Shown here piece after piece: positions 1-12,154 of a stretch of DNA of 64,000 nucleotides. The notes below the pieces were generated by a model. That model was not told the DNA's origin, ran no database searches, and worked only from the letters and a program-made list of their open reading frames with translations. The translations under genes and the position numbers were made by a program. This DNA is from Planctomycetota bacterium. Lineage in GTDB: Bacteria > Planctomycetota > Planctomycetia > Gemmatales > Gemmataceae. Numbering within the stretch: the first letter of the stretch is position 1; each line of letters begins with the position of its first letter. Where the stretch lies: NCBI GenBank assembly GCA_016873225.1, contig VGXS01000004.1:106676-170675 (forward strand). Reading direction: 5' to 3'.

Positions 1-620
1 AGGATTTCATGGGCGTGGGCGTACAGCATGCTGTAGTGCCGCTGGTGCCCGATGGAGAGAATGCGTCCGGTTTCCTTGGCCACTTGGATCATTTTCTTGC
101 ACTGGGAAATGTTCCAGGCCATGAGCTTTTCACAAAGCACATGCTTGCCCGCCCGCATGCAATCAATGGCGATCTTCGCGTGAGTCGATAACGGCGTGGC
201 GATCACCACAGCCTCGATGTCCTTGTTGTCAAGGATTTTCCGGTAATCGTCGTAAATCGCGATATCCTTGGATTCCGGTCCATAAAGTTTGTTGAAGCCG
301 GGACGAAGGGGAACCTTCGGATCACCCTTCATGATCCGCTCGCGGTTGTATGGCCGTATGTCGGCCACTGCGACAAACTTGAGGAAGTCGGGATTGTGGG
401 CCCCAACGAGAATGCCTCCCTCATCACCTCCACCGATCAACGCCGCCTTGACCGGTTTGCCGATCGACTTGTAACCGAAATAAACAAGTGGAGAGGCGGC
501 GGCGACCGACGCGCCCACACCCATGCTTTTCATGAAACCGCGGCGAGTCAGGTCGCCCGCGACCTGCTGGAAGTTGGCCTTTCCCGTCTCCCGCTGCTTG
601 GGGTTCAAATCAATCGCCAT
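1..620 (-). CDS. Tat-exported Gfo/Idh/MocA family oxidoreductase (partial, C-terminus cut by window edge)
   Basis: The N-terminal ~206 residues of an NAD(P)-dependent sugar-type oxidoreductase are present; the rest lies left of position 1. The protein opens with a twin-arginine signal (LTRRGFMKSMGVGAS) about 24 residues in, followed by a hydrophobic stretch, so it is probably exported folded with its cofactor. The Rossmann fold begins with KAALIGGGDEG, and the family's EAVVIATPLSTHAKIAIDCMRAGKHVLCEK stretch (split here for reading: VVIATPLSTHA, then AGKHVLCEK) holds the conserved EKP-like lysine region. The ATG at 620 has a GGAGG ribosome site about 9 bases upstream. It is the last gene of a minus-strand run behind the DoxX-like and ApbE genes. 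Family membership is secure; the substrate cannot be read from sequence. Confidence 0.9.
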   Translation of the reverse strand, partial: MAIDLNPKQRETGKANFQQVAGDLTRRGFMKSMGVGASVAAASPLVYFGYKSIGKPVKAALIGGGDEGGILVGAHNPDFLKFVAVADIRPYNRERIMKGDPKVPLRPGFNKLYGPESKDIAIYDDYRKILDNKDIEAVVIATPLSTHAKIAIDCMRAGKHVLCEKLMAWNISQCKKMIQVAKETGRILSIGHQRHYSMLYAHAHEI

Positions 621-671
621 GATCCCGGCCTCCTCTATGTCTTGTCCATCGATTCGATCACGAATTGGCTG

Positions 672-2129
672 TCAGTCCGCGCGTTCTTTTCCCGAATCCT
701 CGTACCCGAAAAGGGTCGGCATGAAAACCGCATCAAACCCGAACCACCGCCCGCTAGGCGTCGCGGCGATCACCAGCAAGGCCATCATCTCCACGAAGTT
801 CTTGTTGATGAAAACATAATTGCCTTCATTCAGTGGCGGATTCGGCAACCAGGGGAATGGCGGCACGGCAAGGTAGGTCAAAAGCAGGAAAGCCGCGCCA
901 CCAAGCGCCGCGAAACGGGTCAAGGTGCCCGTGAAAAGTCCGGCACCGATGGCCGTGATCGCCGCGATGGTCACCAGATCCATGATGTCGAGAAGTTTCA
1001 TCTTGGCGGGAACGGCTTGAGCCGTGGCGCCCATGGATTGCAACTTCTTGACCAGGTCCGATTCCATCTTGTCGATATCCTCGGACAACTCGGCCCTCGA
1101 CTTGGATTGCGCGGCCTTGGCGGATGCGAGCGAGGCCTTGTCGACATCCTTCAGGAAATCCCAACTCCGGCGCGAACGCACTTGCTCGTCAAGGGCTTCC
1201 GTCAGCTTTTTGTGTCTCGCGATTCGTTCCGGAGTGGTGAGAACCTGCTTGAGGGCTCCTGTTTCTTTTCCATCGGGGGATGGTGTTTCCACCGACCTTT
1301 CCCCGAATCCGAGCCAAGCTTGCGTCTTGTCCGCCCAGTCGTCAGCAAGCCTCACGGCCTTGTCCATCCTGGACCATGTGCCTTCCTTTGCCGTGGCCTC
1401 TCCAGATTGGGAGGTAAGGTGGGTTCGAACGGAGTCCAAGGCTGATGATCGTATCGAACCTACGGTTGATGAATCCGTGAGGAAAAGGGGCAAGGCATCG
1501 GTTCCGGTTTCAGGTGAAACCTTGGGCAGCTTAAGCACATCCGCCGGCTTCATTCCGGCAAGGGCTCCCAATTCCGTGGCAAGGGCCTCCTGCTTTTTGC
1601 GGTAGGCGATTGACAGCTCAACACATTCCTTCCGAGCCTTGTTGGCAGCTTCGAGGTCTGAAGAATTACCTGAGGATTCCCATCGAGCCAAGGCTTTCTG
1701 ATAGGTTTTCCTGGCGACTGCGTTGCCTCCCGCAAGCCACTTGATGGCTTCGGACTGGGATGTGTCCCGGGCCGATTCTGCCTTGGCCCGAGCTTCACCG
1801 GACAGTTCCTCGATGTACGGGGCGGAGATATCCCTCCACCTCGCTTGGATTCCCTCCGGAGAGAGTTTCGCAGCCAATTCCTTCTCGGGGTCGGGAAGCA
1901 GCGGCTTCAATGATGACGAAAGCGGCCCCGCCGACTCCCTGAAATAAACAGCCGCCGAAAATGGCTTGGGGGTGAACAGCGAATAGACCTTCTGCAACCC
2001 TTCAAAAAGGAAGTGCCACCCGATCGAAAGTCGCAGCAACACCAGCAAGACCATGAGCAATCCAAGGCCTTGCCATGGGCGGGATAACCGTGTTGCCGGG
2101 GTGCCTGATTCGGTCAATCCTGAAGGCAT
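672..2129 (-). CDS. DoxX-like membrane protein with a large extracytoplasmic insertion
   Basis: This is a 485-residue protein. One hydrophobic helix near residues 22-45 is followed by the DoxX-like sequence WHFLFEGLQK. About 300 charged, Ala/Lys/Glu-rich, probably helical residues come next. Three more hydrophobic segments lie near the C-terminus (LLDIMDLVTIAAITAIGAG, AALGGAAFLLLTYLAV, NFVEMMALLVIAATPSG). The usual DoxX family is about 130-170 residues with four helices, so here the four-helix domain appears split after helix 1 by a long soluble insert. DoxX/DoxD proteins are linked to quinone or thiol redox chemistry at the membrane. The gene lies 22 bases downstream of apbE and 51 bases upstream of the oxidoreductase, so the three are probably co-transcribed. 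The specific activity is unknown. Confidence 0.75.
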   Translation of the reverse strand: MPSGLTESGTPATRLSRPWQGLGLLMVLLVLLRLSIGWHFLFEGLQKVYSLFTPKPFSAAVYFRESAGPLSSSLKPLLPDPEKELAAKLSPEGIQARWRDISAPYIEELSGEARAKAESARDTSQSEAIKWLAGGNAVARKTYQKALARWESSGNSSDLEAANKARKECVELSIAYRKKQEALATELGALAGMKPADVLKLPKVSPETGTDALPLFLTDSSTVGSIRSSALDSVRTHLTSQSGEATAKEGTWSRMDKAVRLADDWADKTQAWLGFGERSVETPSPDGKETGALKQVLTTPERIARHKKLTEALDEQVRSRRSWDFLKDVDKASLASAKAAQSKSRAELSEDIDKMESDLVKKLQSMGATAQAVPAKMKLLDIMDLVTIAAITAIGAGLFTGTLTRFAALGGAAFLLLTYLAVPPFPWLPNPPLNEGNYVFINKNFVEMMALLVIAATPSGRWFGFDAVFMPTLFGYEDSGKERAD

Positions 2130-2151
2130 GGGAGAGATCCTTGAGGTTCAA

Positions 2152-3159
2152 TCAGGAGCAGCATACATGAAACCGGTGGGAATGTTGACCAATCACGCTG
2201 ATTTTGCCGCTCTCCTCCATGAAGAGCGCCGATATTTCCGGCCATTGGCCCAGTATTTCTGCCGACTCTTCAACTCCAAGCACAAAAAATGCCGTTGAAA
2301 GGGCGTCGGCCATCCCGGCATCAGGCGCCAACACGGTGACAGTTGCGAGCCCCTCAGCCGGCCAGCCTGTTCGCGGGTCAAGAACATGGGGCAGTCGGCG
2401 ACCTTCGTGAAGCAAGTGGCGAAATGAACCGGCGGAAGTTCCAATGCTGGCATCCTTGACCACCACTTCCGCGATCACCTTTCCTTCAACCCAGGGATGC
2501 CGAACGGCAACTCGCCATCCCTCGACCTCTCCCGGGCAAGGTCCCCAGGCCCGCGCGCTGCTTCCACCACATTGAATCATTCCGGCGGGGATTCCCCCTT
2601 CCGTTGAAAGGACCGCCGCCATTTCATCCACCGTGAAGCCCTTTCCAACGCATCCAAGATTCAATTCGACGCCCGGGGACTTCCAAGTGAACATCTTGGA
2701 TTCCGCAAGATATTCCAGCTTATCCATGCCGTTGACTTCGACTTGGCTCGCCAGCGCGGAGGCCTCGGGGATTCCCGCCGGGCCGCGGAAAAAACCCCAA
2801 GACTTGATCATTCTTCCGCATGCGATGTCGAAGGCCCCCCGGGTCTGGGCATGCCAGGCAACACAGCGTTCAAGCAGGCTGGCCAACATAGGCGACACTC
2901 GCGTCGCTTGGCCTTTGGCCAAACGGTTGAGCGATGAAACCTCGCTGTCCTCGAGGTAAACCGTCAACCGAGCTTCAATCTGATGCAGGAGTTCAAACGC
3001 CGAGTCGATCAGGTCCAACTGTCCTGCTCCGGCAGCGGGAACAACGATTTCCCAGGCTGTCGCCATTGCTGTTTGGCGGTAGCGGAAAAGGGAGATGGGC
3101 GGCTGTTGGGCTGGGATCGGGAGAGGTCGCGGGACAAGCAGGTCGCGACGGGAAAGCAT
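2152..3159 (-). CDS. apbE: FAD:protein FMN transferase (ApbE family)
   Basis: ApbE proteins transfer FMN from FAD onto a Ser/Thr of target redox proteins, in a Mg-dependent reaction usually outside the cytoplasm. The 335-residue product shows the family motifs in order: DSEVSSLNR (71-79), ELNLGCVGKGFTVDE (165-179), a QCGGS flavin-binding turn (~196-200), IGTSAGSF (~239-246), HVLDPRTGWP (258-267) and ADALSTAFFVLG (284-295). The N-terminus has SRRDLL, which resembles a Tat motif, but no hydrophobic segment follows, and no lipobox Cys is visible, so export is uncertain. An AAGG ribosome site precedes the ATG. It heads the minus-strand apbE / DoxX-like / oxidoreductase run. I saw no obvious flavinylation motif in the two downstream proteins. 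Confidence 0.92.
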   Translation of the reverse strand: MLSRRDLLVPRPLPIPAQQPPISLFRYRQTAMATAWEIVVPAAGAGQLDLIDSAFELLHQIEARLTVYLEDSEVSSLNRLAKGQATRVSPMLASLLERCVAWHAQTRGAFDIACGRMIKSWGFFRGPAGIPEASALASQVEVNGMDKLEYLAESKMFTWKSPGVELNLGCVGKGFTVDEMAAVLSTEGGIPAGMIQCGGSSARAWGPCPGEVEGWRVAVRHPWVEGKVIAEVVVKDASIGTSAGSFRHLLHEGRRLPHVLDPRTGWPAEGLATVTVLAPDAGMADALSTAFFVLGVEESAEILGQWPEISALFMEESGKISVIGQHSHRFHVCCS

Positions 3160-3198
3160 GGGAAACCTTCAGTGGCCCTAGAAGCGAGGTTAGCGCAA

Positions 3199-4392
3199 CT
3201 ATTCCTCGTCCTCATGGACAACGGGTTCCATCTGCTTGGTGTTGCGCTCCACCGCGAGGACGATGGTTCGCTCTTCCATTCCGGTGGCGGAAAACGCCAG
3301 GGCCGGAAGAATGTGCCGGCCATCGGCGAGCCGGAACCTGAGGCTGAAGCTGCCATCCGGCCTCAGCGTGACCGGCTCACCTTGGAAGGTGACGCGGGCG
3401 TTGGGTTCCGTGGAGCCGTAAACAACCAGGTCGGCATCGATGTTGAAGAAAAACTGCCGTCCTTTCCCCAAGTGCCCGAATCCGCCCGATCCAAGGCTCG
3501 TCAGGGTAGGCGAACCGGGAACGCGCCCCATCCGTTCCTCGAAGAATTGACGAACTTCCGCGCTGTTGCCATGCCCGTTCAGTCCCGTTGAGAGGGCAAA
3601 AAGCTTGTCGGCGGATTTGGCATCCTGCTCCGTCCAGTTTTGGGAAGGGGCGCTTCCAAGTTCGGCCCGCGGCGTGGCGACGGCGTTGGAGCGGGCCATC
3701 GAGTAAAAACGCCCCCCCTGCGTCTTGAAGCCGATTTCCACTTGGTAGTTCGAGCCGGAATTAGGCACATCGATATACCAATTATGCGATTCTTCCGGCA
3801 GGAATATGTCCTTGATGATGGATTCGGCGCTGGATGTACCTTCCAATCCACCGACCCCCACAAGCCTAAGCGCGCGACGGGCCGTGGCCCAATCGACTCC
3901 AAGGGCCGCTTCAGCCTGCCTGCTTGTCTGTGCCGAGATTTCCCAGTAACAGTGGAGCCAATACGGATCCCTGACCAGAAGAACAAGCCTGTCGCGTCCA
4001 TAGGAGCGCGGCAGGTCGGCGGGGGCCTTGGCCGATGAATGCCTGGGTTGAAAAATCGGAGAAGACATGATGCCGCCATTAAGACGGTTGCCCTCAGCCG
4101 TCGTGTCGCGTGCCGCCTGCCTTTGCAAGGGCGCCTTGGCTGCACGGCCCGATTTTTTGGATGAAACGCTTGCAGATGCGGGTTTGGCAGGTGATGATTT
4201 TACCGGATCCTTCGGAGCGGGTTTGCTTGCCTTTGTCTTGGAGGAAGATGCCGTTGGCTTTGCAGGTGCCTGGGAAGTAAGCTGCGAAATTAATTGTTCG
4301 CGGGTCATTCGGATGGCACCGGCAATCTTGCGACGACGCGCCATATCGACGAGGGATTCCTTGTTGCGGCTACGCAGATCCTTACGAGTCAT
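3199..4392 (-). CDS. DUF4912 domain protein with N-terminal Rho-N/SAP-like segment
   Basis: The 397-residue protein has three parts. Residues 1-41 look like a Rho-N/SAP-type helical nucleic-acid-binding segment (KDLRSRNKESLVDMARRRKI). Residues 42-95 form a Lys/Ala/Pro/Ser-rich linker that is probably disordered. Residues 128-152 carry the DUF4912 hallmark, a Tyr-Gly start and RDPYWLHCYWE. The C-terminal third has beta-rich sequence with a GSTEPNARVTFQG turn, similar to a small Ig-like or carbohydrate-binding fold. DUF4912 has no established biochemical function. The gene is transcribed away from the ATP synthase operon, and a good sigma70-like promoter lies 127 bases upstream of its start. 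It appears monocistronic, with apbE beginning 39 bases downstream. Confidence 0.8.
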   Translation of the reverse strand: MTRKDLRSRNKESLVDMARRRKIAGAIRMTREQLISQLTSQAPAKPTASSSKTKASKPAPKDPVKSSPAKPASASVSSKKSGRAAKAPLQRQAARDTTAEGNRLNGGIMSSPIFQPRHSSAKAPADLPRSYGRDRLVLLVRDPYWLHCYWEISAQTSRQAEAALGVDWATARRALRLVGVGGLEGTSSAESIIKDIFLPEESHNWYIDVPNSGSNYQVEIGFKTQGGRFYSMARSNAVATPRAELGSAPSQNWTEQDAKSADKLFALSTGLNGHGNSAEVRQFFEERMGRVPGSPTLTSLGSGGFGHLGKGRQFFFNIDADLVVYGSTEPNARVTFQGEPVTLRPDGSFSLRFRLADGRHILPALAFSATGMEERTIVLAVERNTKQMEPVVHEDEE

Positions 4393-4518
4393 GCGGCGGG
4401 CTCCCGCTTGATTGATTAGCGGCGTGGTAAGTCGTTGTCCCGAACCAATAGTCTGGGTCGCTAGGTTAAAGTGACCTCAAATTGGCAAGAGTTTTTCTTC
4501 TCCCTCCGGAACAATCGC

Positions 4519-4549
4519 ATCATACAAAATTAACATGACTGACTGTCAA
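4519..4549 (-). promoter_or_regulatory. Sigma70-like promoter for the DUF4912 gene
   Basis: Read on the minus strand, a perfect TTGACA (-35, 4549 to 4544) is followed by a 19-base spacer and TATGAT (-10, 4524 to 4519). The spacer is two bases longer than the ideal. It lies in the 256-base AT-enriched region between the divergent DUF4912 gene and ATP synthase operon. This is a sequence match only; planctomycete promoters are poorly defined. Confidence 0.45.
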
Positions 4550-4648
4550 CGCTTTCGGCCTGAAAATCGGCATATTTTCCCCGGAATTTTCGTTTTGATC
4601 GGTTCAACCCGACAAACTCGCCCGAAATGGCCCCGGTAGAATCTCATC

Positions 4649-4915
4649 ATGATTTCGTCAAACGGCTCAAAACAAGGCCCTAAAGTCATCAATCCCACGG
4701 AAATGGCTGGCTTGGGAATGGAAATCGCCGCACCAATCTGCTTGGGCGTATGGATTTCCTCACAATGGTCGTTGGGAATCTGGCCGATTTTGGCCGGCTT
4801 GCTGATCGGTTTGGTGGGTGGCACGGCTCATGTGATTGTTTTCCTCAAAAGGCAACAGGACAGCCTTCGGTCAAGGCCAAGCGGTGTAACCGGAGACAAG
4901 CGCTTTGGCCCCTGA
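4649..4915 (+). CDS. AtpZ/AtpI-like small membrane protein at head of ATP synthase operon
   Basis: The 88-residue product has two hydrophobic helices (MEIAAPICLGVWISSQW and ILAGLLIGLVGGTAHVIVFL) separated by a short turn, and a basic tail. This fits the AtpZ / 'ATPase gene 1' family, which sits first in many atp operons and, with AtpI, is proposed to help assemble the c-ring or import Mg/Ca. It overlaps the next reading frame by 11 bases, which implies translational coupling. No clear ribosome site precedes the ATG, and a TAGAAT hexamer lies only 7 bases upstream, so a leaderless transcript is conceivable. Assignment comes from position and topology more than from residue identity. Confidence 0.8.
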   Translation: MISSNGSKQGPKVINPTEMAGLGMEIAAPICLGVWISSQWSLGIWPILAGLLIGLVGGTAHVIVFLKRQQDSLRSRPSGVTGDKRFGP

Positions 4916-5276
4916 TGAGAAATGGCCAGCGAAATCGATGTTGGCCTTGGTCGCGATCGTGGGACTTGGGTTGGTTGGCGCCTCGTTCACTTTGTTGTTT
5001 ATCCCCGAAAAGTTTTCCGCTGTTTTGATCGGATGGTTGGTAGCCTCATCGATTTTTGCCGTTCCGATGTTGGCCCGCATGGCCCTTCCGTCACTTGGCC
5101 AACCTGTTTCGATTCTTGCCGTTTCCGGCTTCAGGCTTGTTTCACTTCCGATGATTTTGCTCTGCCTGAAAAGGCCGGATGAAAACCTAGAACCTTTCTT
5201 GTTGGGTTGGACACTGTCCGTTTATGTCCTTAACTTATTTGTCGTGACGATGATCGAATCGAAGGCGCCAGCTTGA
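4905..5276 (+). CDS. Small four-helix membrane protein of the ATP synthase operon (AtpI-like position)
   Basis: This 123-residue, highly hydrophobic protein has about four predicted helices. It starts at TTG (4905); a GGAG ribosome site at 4892-4895 supports that start over the later ATG at 4938. It overlaps the end of the preceding gene by 11 bases and is followed 36 bases later by atpB. Its position between an AtpZ-like gene and atpB matches the AtpI (Unc1) slot seen in many bacteria, but sequence similarity to classical AtpI is not evident by eye. It is probably an accessory or assembly factor for the membrane sector. Confidence 0.7.
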   Translation: MAPDEKWPAKSMLALVAIVGLGLVGASFTLLFIPEKFSAVLIGWLVASSIFAVPMLARMALPSLGQPVSILAVSGFRLVSLPMILLCLKRPDENLEPFLLGWTLSVYVLNLFVVTMIESKAPA

Positions 5277-5312
5277 TGGGCGTGCTTCTTACCGAGTGCG
5301 GAGCGCTGCACC

Positions 5313-6251
5313 ATGCTGTCCAGTCTCTTGGCTAGCGGTGACAACCTTATTCAGCATGCTTTGGAGGAACCCAAGGACGGCAAAGGTGGCAAATGGGTTT
5401 TGTTCGAGCATGGCGGAATTTTTCATGACGGCCTTGAGATCGACCTTCCCGGTATTCCCGGCTTTCAACTCACCAAGTTCAAAATCCTGATCTTGGTTGC
5501 CGCAATTCTCGTCTGGTGGTTATTCACTCGATTGGCCAATCGAATTTCATCGAATGAACGCCCCCAGGGCCGGCTTGACAATGCCCTTGAAGCCATGCTT
5601 CTCATGATCAGGGACCAGATTGCCCGCCCAAACCTTGGCGACAAGACGGAAAAATTCCTTCCCTTTCTTTGGACCGTGTTTCCCTTCTTGTTGGTGATCA
5701 ACCTGATTGGAATGCTGCCCGCCCCCGTATTCGGATGTGCCAACGCCAGCATCGCCGTCACGACGGCATGGGCGATCTACACCTTCATTTTCATCCTGAT
5801 CAACGGAATTGGCACAAGCGGCGTCGTGGGCTACATGAAGGGATTCTGGATCCCTATCGATGTCCCGGTCCTCGGGCCCATCATCAGTTCACTTCTTTAT
5901 GTCATTGAGTTTTTTGGAGTTTTCCTCAGAATCGGCGTTTTGACCTTGCGTCTTTTCGCCAACATGCTGGGAGGTCACATCACCCTCAGCATTCTCCTCA
6001 CCTTCATTCTGATGGCATCGAAAATTTCACTCATTCACCATGTGGGCATTGGTTTCGCGTCAATTTTTGGAGCTTACCTGCTCAGTTTCCTCGAACTTTT
6101 CGTGGCTTTCCTGCAGGCCTTTGTTTTCACGACTCTCTCGGCCGTGTTCATTGGCACCGCGGTTCATTCCCACGATCATGCTCATGATGATGAACATGGG
6201 CACGACAGTCATCATGATGCCAAAACAGGCCATCATCCGGTCGGCGCCTGA
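5313..6251 (+). CDS. atpB: F0F1 ATP synthase subunit a
   Basis: Subunit a forms the proton half-channels next to the c-ring. The 312-residue protein contains the diagnostic LTLRLFANMLGGH with the essential arginine, and the C-terminal helices YLLSFLELFVAFLQAFVF carrying conserved Glu and Gln positions. An extended hydrophilic N-terminus of about 55 residues precedes the first helix. The C-terminus ends in a striking His/Asp-rich tail (SHDHAHDDEHGHDSHHD), expected on the cytoplasmic side in the standard topology. A GGAG site about 9 bases upstream supports the ATG at 5313. It is the third gene of the operon, 115 bases before atpE, the widest gap inside the operon. Confidence 0.97.
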   Translation: MLSSLLASGDNLIQHALEEPKDGKGGKWVLFEHGGIFHDGLEIDLPGIPGFQLTKFKILILVAAILVWWLFTRLANRISSNERPQGRLDNALEAMLLMIRDQIARPNLGDKTEKFLPFLWTVFPFLLVINLIGMLPAPVFGCANASIAVTTAWAIYTFIFILINGIGTSGVVGYMKGFWIPIDVPVLGPIISSLLYVIEFFGVFLRIGVLTLRLFANMLGGHITLSILLTFILMASKISLIHHVGIGFASIFGAYLLSFLELFVAFLQAFVFTTLSAVFIGTAVHSHDHAHDDEHGHDSHHDAKTGHHPVGA

Positions 6252-6315
6252 TTGATGAAATGAAACTTGTTGGCTTGAGTTGCCGATCCAAAGCCAATTC
6301 GTAATCAATTATTGA

Positions 6316-6660
<345 letters not shown>

Positions 6661-6701
6661 GCTGTTTCGGGGATCCGCTACCGCCGGGCTGGAATGACAC
6701 C

Positions 6702-7361
6702 ATGATCCGTTTAATGTGCCTGATGCTGATAGCTGCCCTGTGCATGGGCTCCCGAGCCGAGGAAGTGGTCGCCAATGCGGCCAACAAGGCTCCCGAAGGC
6801 CACGCGCATTCAGCACATGAAGGCCCGGCCCCGGCCCATGAAGGCGGATATGACCCGTTTGGCTGGTCGACCGACACTTTTGTCTGGTCCTTTGTGGTTT
6901 TCGGTCTCCTTGTTGGCACGCTCTGGTCAACAGCTTGGCCGAAAATCGCCAAGGCCTTGGATGACCGTGAAAACCTCATCCGCGAAGGCGTTGAATCGGC
7001 TCACAAGGCCCGAGAGGAGGCTGCCCGGGCCCAAGCCCAATTCGAGGCGAGGCTCAGGGAGGCTTCCGATCAGGCCCGCCAAATTCTTGATGAGGCCCGC
7101 AGGGACGGGCAGGCCCTCCGTGAGCGAATGGTCTCCGACACCAAGGAGGAGATTGCCGCCGAGCGTGAGCGGATGCAGCGGGAAATGCGCAGCGCCACAG
7201 ACCAAGCCCTCCAGGAAATCATGCACAAGGCCGCGACTTTGGCTGTTGAGGTCGCGCGGAAAGCGCTGCGAGAGCAGCTCACCCCCGATTTGCAGGCTTC
7301 AATCCAGAAAAGTGCGGTTGATGAATTGAAGTGCCAATCCGGCAGCTTCAGCGCAAACTGA
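6702..7361 (+). CDS. atpF: F0F1 ATP synthase subunit b
   Basis: Subunit b is the peripheral stalk that joins the membrane sector to delta/alpha. The 219-residue protein begins with a signal-peptide-like segment (LMCLMLIAALCMGSRA). A His/Ala/Glu/Pro-rich stretch follows (residues ~30-50), then a single transmembrane helix around residues 60-80 (TFVWSFVVFGLLVGTLW), then a long Ala/Arg/Glu coiled coil to about residue 195. Family members usually have about 160 residues and begin directly with the membrane helix, so the first ~50 residues are extra and predicted extracytoplasmic. Only one b-type gene is present, so the stalk is probably a homodimer. Confidence 0.95.
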   Translation: MIRLMCLMLIAALCMGSRAEEVVANAANKAPEGHAHSAHEGPAPAHEGGYDPFGWSTDTFVWSFVVFGLLVGTLWSTAWPKIAKALDDRENLIREGVESAHKAREEAARAQAQFEARLREASDQARQILDEARRDGQALRERMVSDTKEEIAAERERMQREMRSATDQALQEIMHKAATLAVEVARKALREQLTPDLQASIQKSAVDELKCQSGSFSAN

Positions 7362-8003
7362 CCTTGTAACAAGCGAAAACGAGACGAGTGAACGACCCTA
7401 TGAGCACTGCCGCAGCGAAAGGCCTGGAAGGCGAGGCGGCTCCGTCCTATGTGGGCGGGGCCGAACAAAGGCTTTCCGGTATTTACGCCCAGGCACTTCT
7501 CGATGCCGCCTCCCGCAAGGGCGACTTGGATGAAACCCTCGCCGAACTCAACGGTCTTTTGGAACTTGTGCCAGGGTCAGCCAACCCCTTTGGCCCATTC
7601 GTGGACAACCCGCTGGCGACGCGGGATGTCATCTCGGGAGTCATCGACCGGTCTTTCCAAGGAAAGTCATCCGAATCTGTGATCAATTTCCTCCATGTTC
7701 TCAACGACCATGGAAGGCTCTCCCTCCTGCCGCACATCGTCAAGGCCTTCGAAAGGCTGGTCGACCAAAAGAAGGGCAGGATCGCGGTGCATGTTCGCTC
7801 CGCGACCCCGCTCGACCCGGCCGCCCGTTCGGAACTTGAACAAGTGCTGCGGGGTGCGCTTGGCAAGGAACCCGTGCTTCATGGCTCGGTGGATCCCGAA
7901 CTTATCGGAGGGCTCGTCGTGCGCGTGGGCGACCGCGTGTGGGACGGAAGCCTTTCATGGCAGATTCGTCGTCTTCAAGATCAACTGATGGAACGAGGCA
8001 ACC

Positions 8004-9704
<1,701 letters not shown>

Positions 9705-9731
9705 TCGTCATTACGGGGAAGACTCCAAGCC

Positions 9732-10613
9732 ATGGCCAAGACCCGCGAACTCGTCGGCCGTCGCAAGGCGATCAGGAACATCCGCAAGATCACGCGGACA
9801 ATGGAACTGATCGCCACCGCGAGGTTCAAGAAGGCGCTCGACAGGGCGCAGGAAGCCCAGGCTTACACCGCCAAGATCGCGGAACTCGCCAGGGATCTCG
9901 CCGCATCGGGGGCCTCCTCCAGCCATCCGCTGCTTGAGGATCGGCCCAAGCCGAAGAAATCCCTGCTTCTTGTCGTCTGTTCGAATCGCGGGCTTTGCGG
10001 TGGATACAACGCGTCGATCCTTCGCGAGGCCAACGGTTCGCTCCGCAAGAACCGCGAAGGTGGAGTCGAAACCCGGCTTGAGCTTTCCGGAAAGCGCGCC
10101 ATCGCCTACTTCCGGTTCCAGCGGGTCGCCGCCGATGAGTCCTACACCCAATTCGAGGACAAGCCCCGCTTCGATCAGGTTGAGGAAATTGCCGACAAAT
10201 ATCTCAAGTTGTTCCTCTCGGGCGAGGTTGACCGGGTTGAAGTGGCTTCGATGAAGTTCATCAGCCCGGCCCGCCAGACGGCATCGGTGCAAACCCTGCT
10301 CCCCCTTGGCGGCATTCCTCGGAAAGATGAAGCTGGCGCCCCCGGGGCCAAGCAGGTTGAATACGAGTTCGCCCCATCCGCCCAGGCCATACTCGATGAC
10401 CTCCTTCCCGCTTCCTTCAAGCAGCGCTTGTTCAAGTGCTTCCTTGACGCGGCGGTCAGCGAGCAGATCGCGCGCCGGGTCACCATGAAAGCCGCGACGG
10501 AAAACGCCGACGGCATGATCAAGTCGATCAGCAGGCAGTACAACAGGGCGCGCCAGGCCCAAATCACCAAGGAAATCGCCGAGGTCATCGGCGGCGCCGC
10601 CGCCCTGGAGTGA
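9732..10613 (+). CDS. atpG: F0F1 ATP synthase subunit gamma
   Basis: Gamma is the central rotor shaft. The N-terminal helix RIRKIT-type signature appears as RKAIRNIRKITRTMELIA, and the C-terminal helix ends YNRARQAQITKEIAEVIGGA, both characteristic. A middle Rossmann-like domain includes LLLVVCSNRGLCGGYNA. The 293-residue length is normal. It follows atpA by 27 bases and precedes atpD by 68 bases. The ATG at 9732 has a GGGGAAG stretch upstream. Confidence 0.97.
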   Translation: MAKTRELVGRRKAIRNIRKITRTMELIATARFKKALDRAQEAQAYTAKIAELARDLAASGASSSHPLLEDRPKPKKSLLLVVCSNRGLCGGYNASILREANGSLRKNREGGVETRLELSGKRAIAYFRFQRVAADESYTQFEDKPRFDQVEEIADKYLKLFLSGEVDRVEVASMKFISPARQTASVQTLLPLGGIPRKDEAGAPGAKQVEYEFAPSAQAILDDLLPASFKQRLFKCFLDAAVSEQIARRVTMKAATENADGMIKSISRQYNRARQAQITKEIAEVIGGAAALE

Positions 10614-10678
10614 TTCCCGAAGAAATCGACGCGCCAATGGAAAACGGAACACGCAGGAAACCAACGATAGGAGCTTGA

Positions 10679-12130
<1,452 letters not shown>

Positions 12131-12154
12131 GCAACCGACCGGGGAACTTGAAGC

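Noticed and set aside
396..1445. 349-residue open frame on the plus strand
   Set aside because: It lies antisense to the DoxX-like gene, is Arg/His/Gly-rich in a way typical of the shadow of a GC-rich gene, has no ribosome site and no recognisable motif.
4637..4642. TAGAAT as a -10 element for the ATP synthase operon
   Set aside because: It lies only 7 bases before the ATG and has no -35 at suitable spacing, so it is not reported as a promoter, although a leaderless start cannot be excluded.
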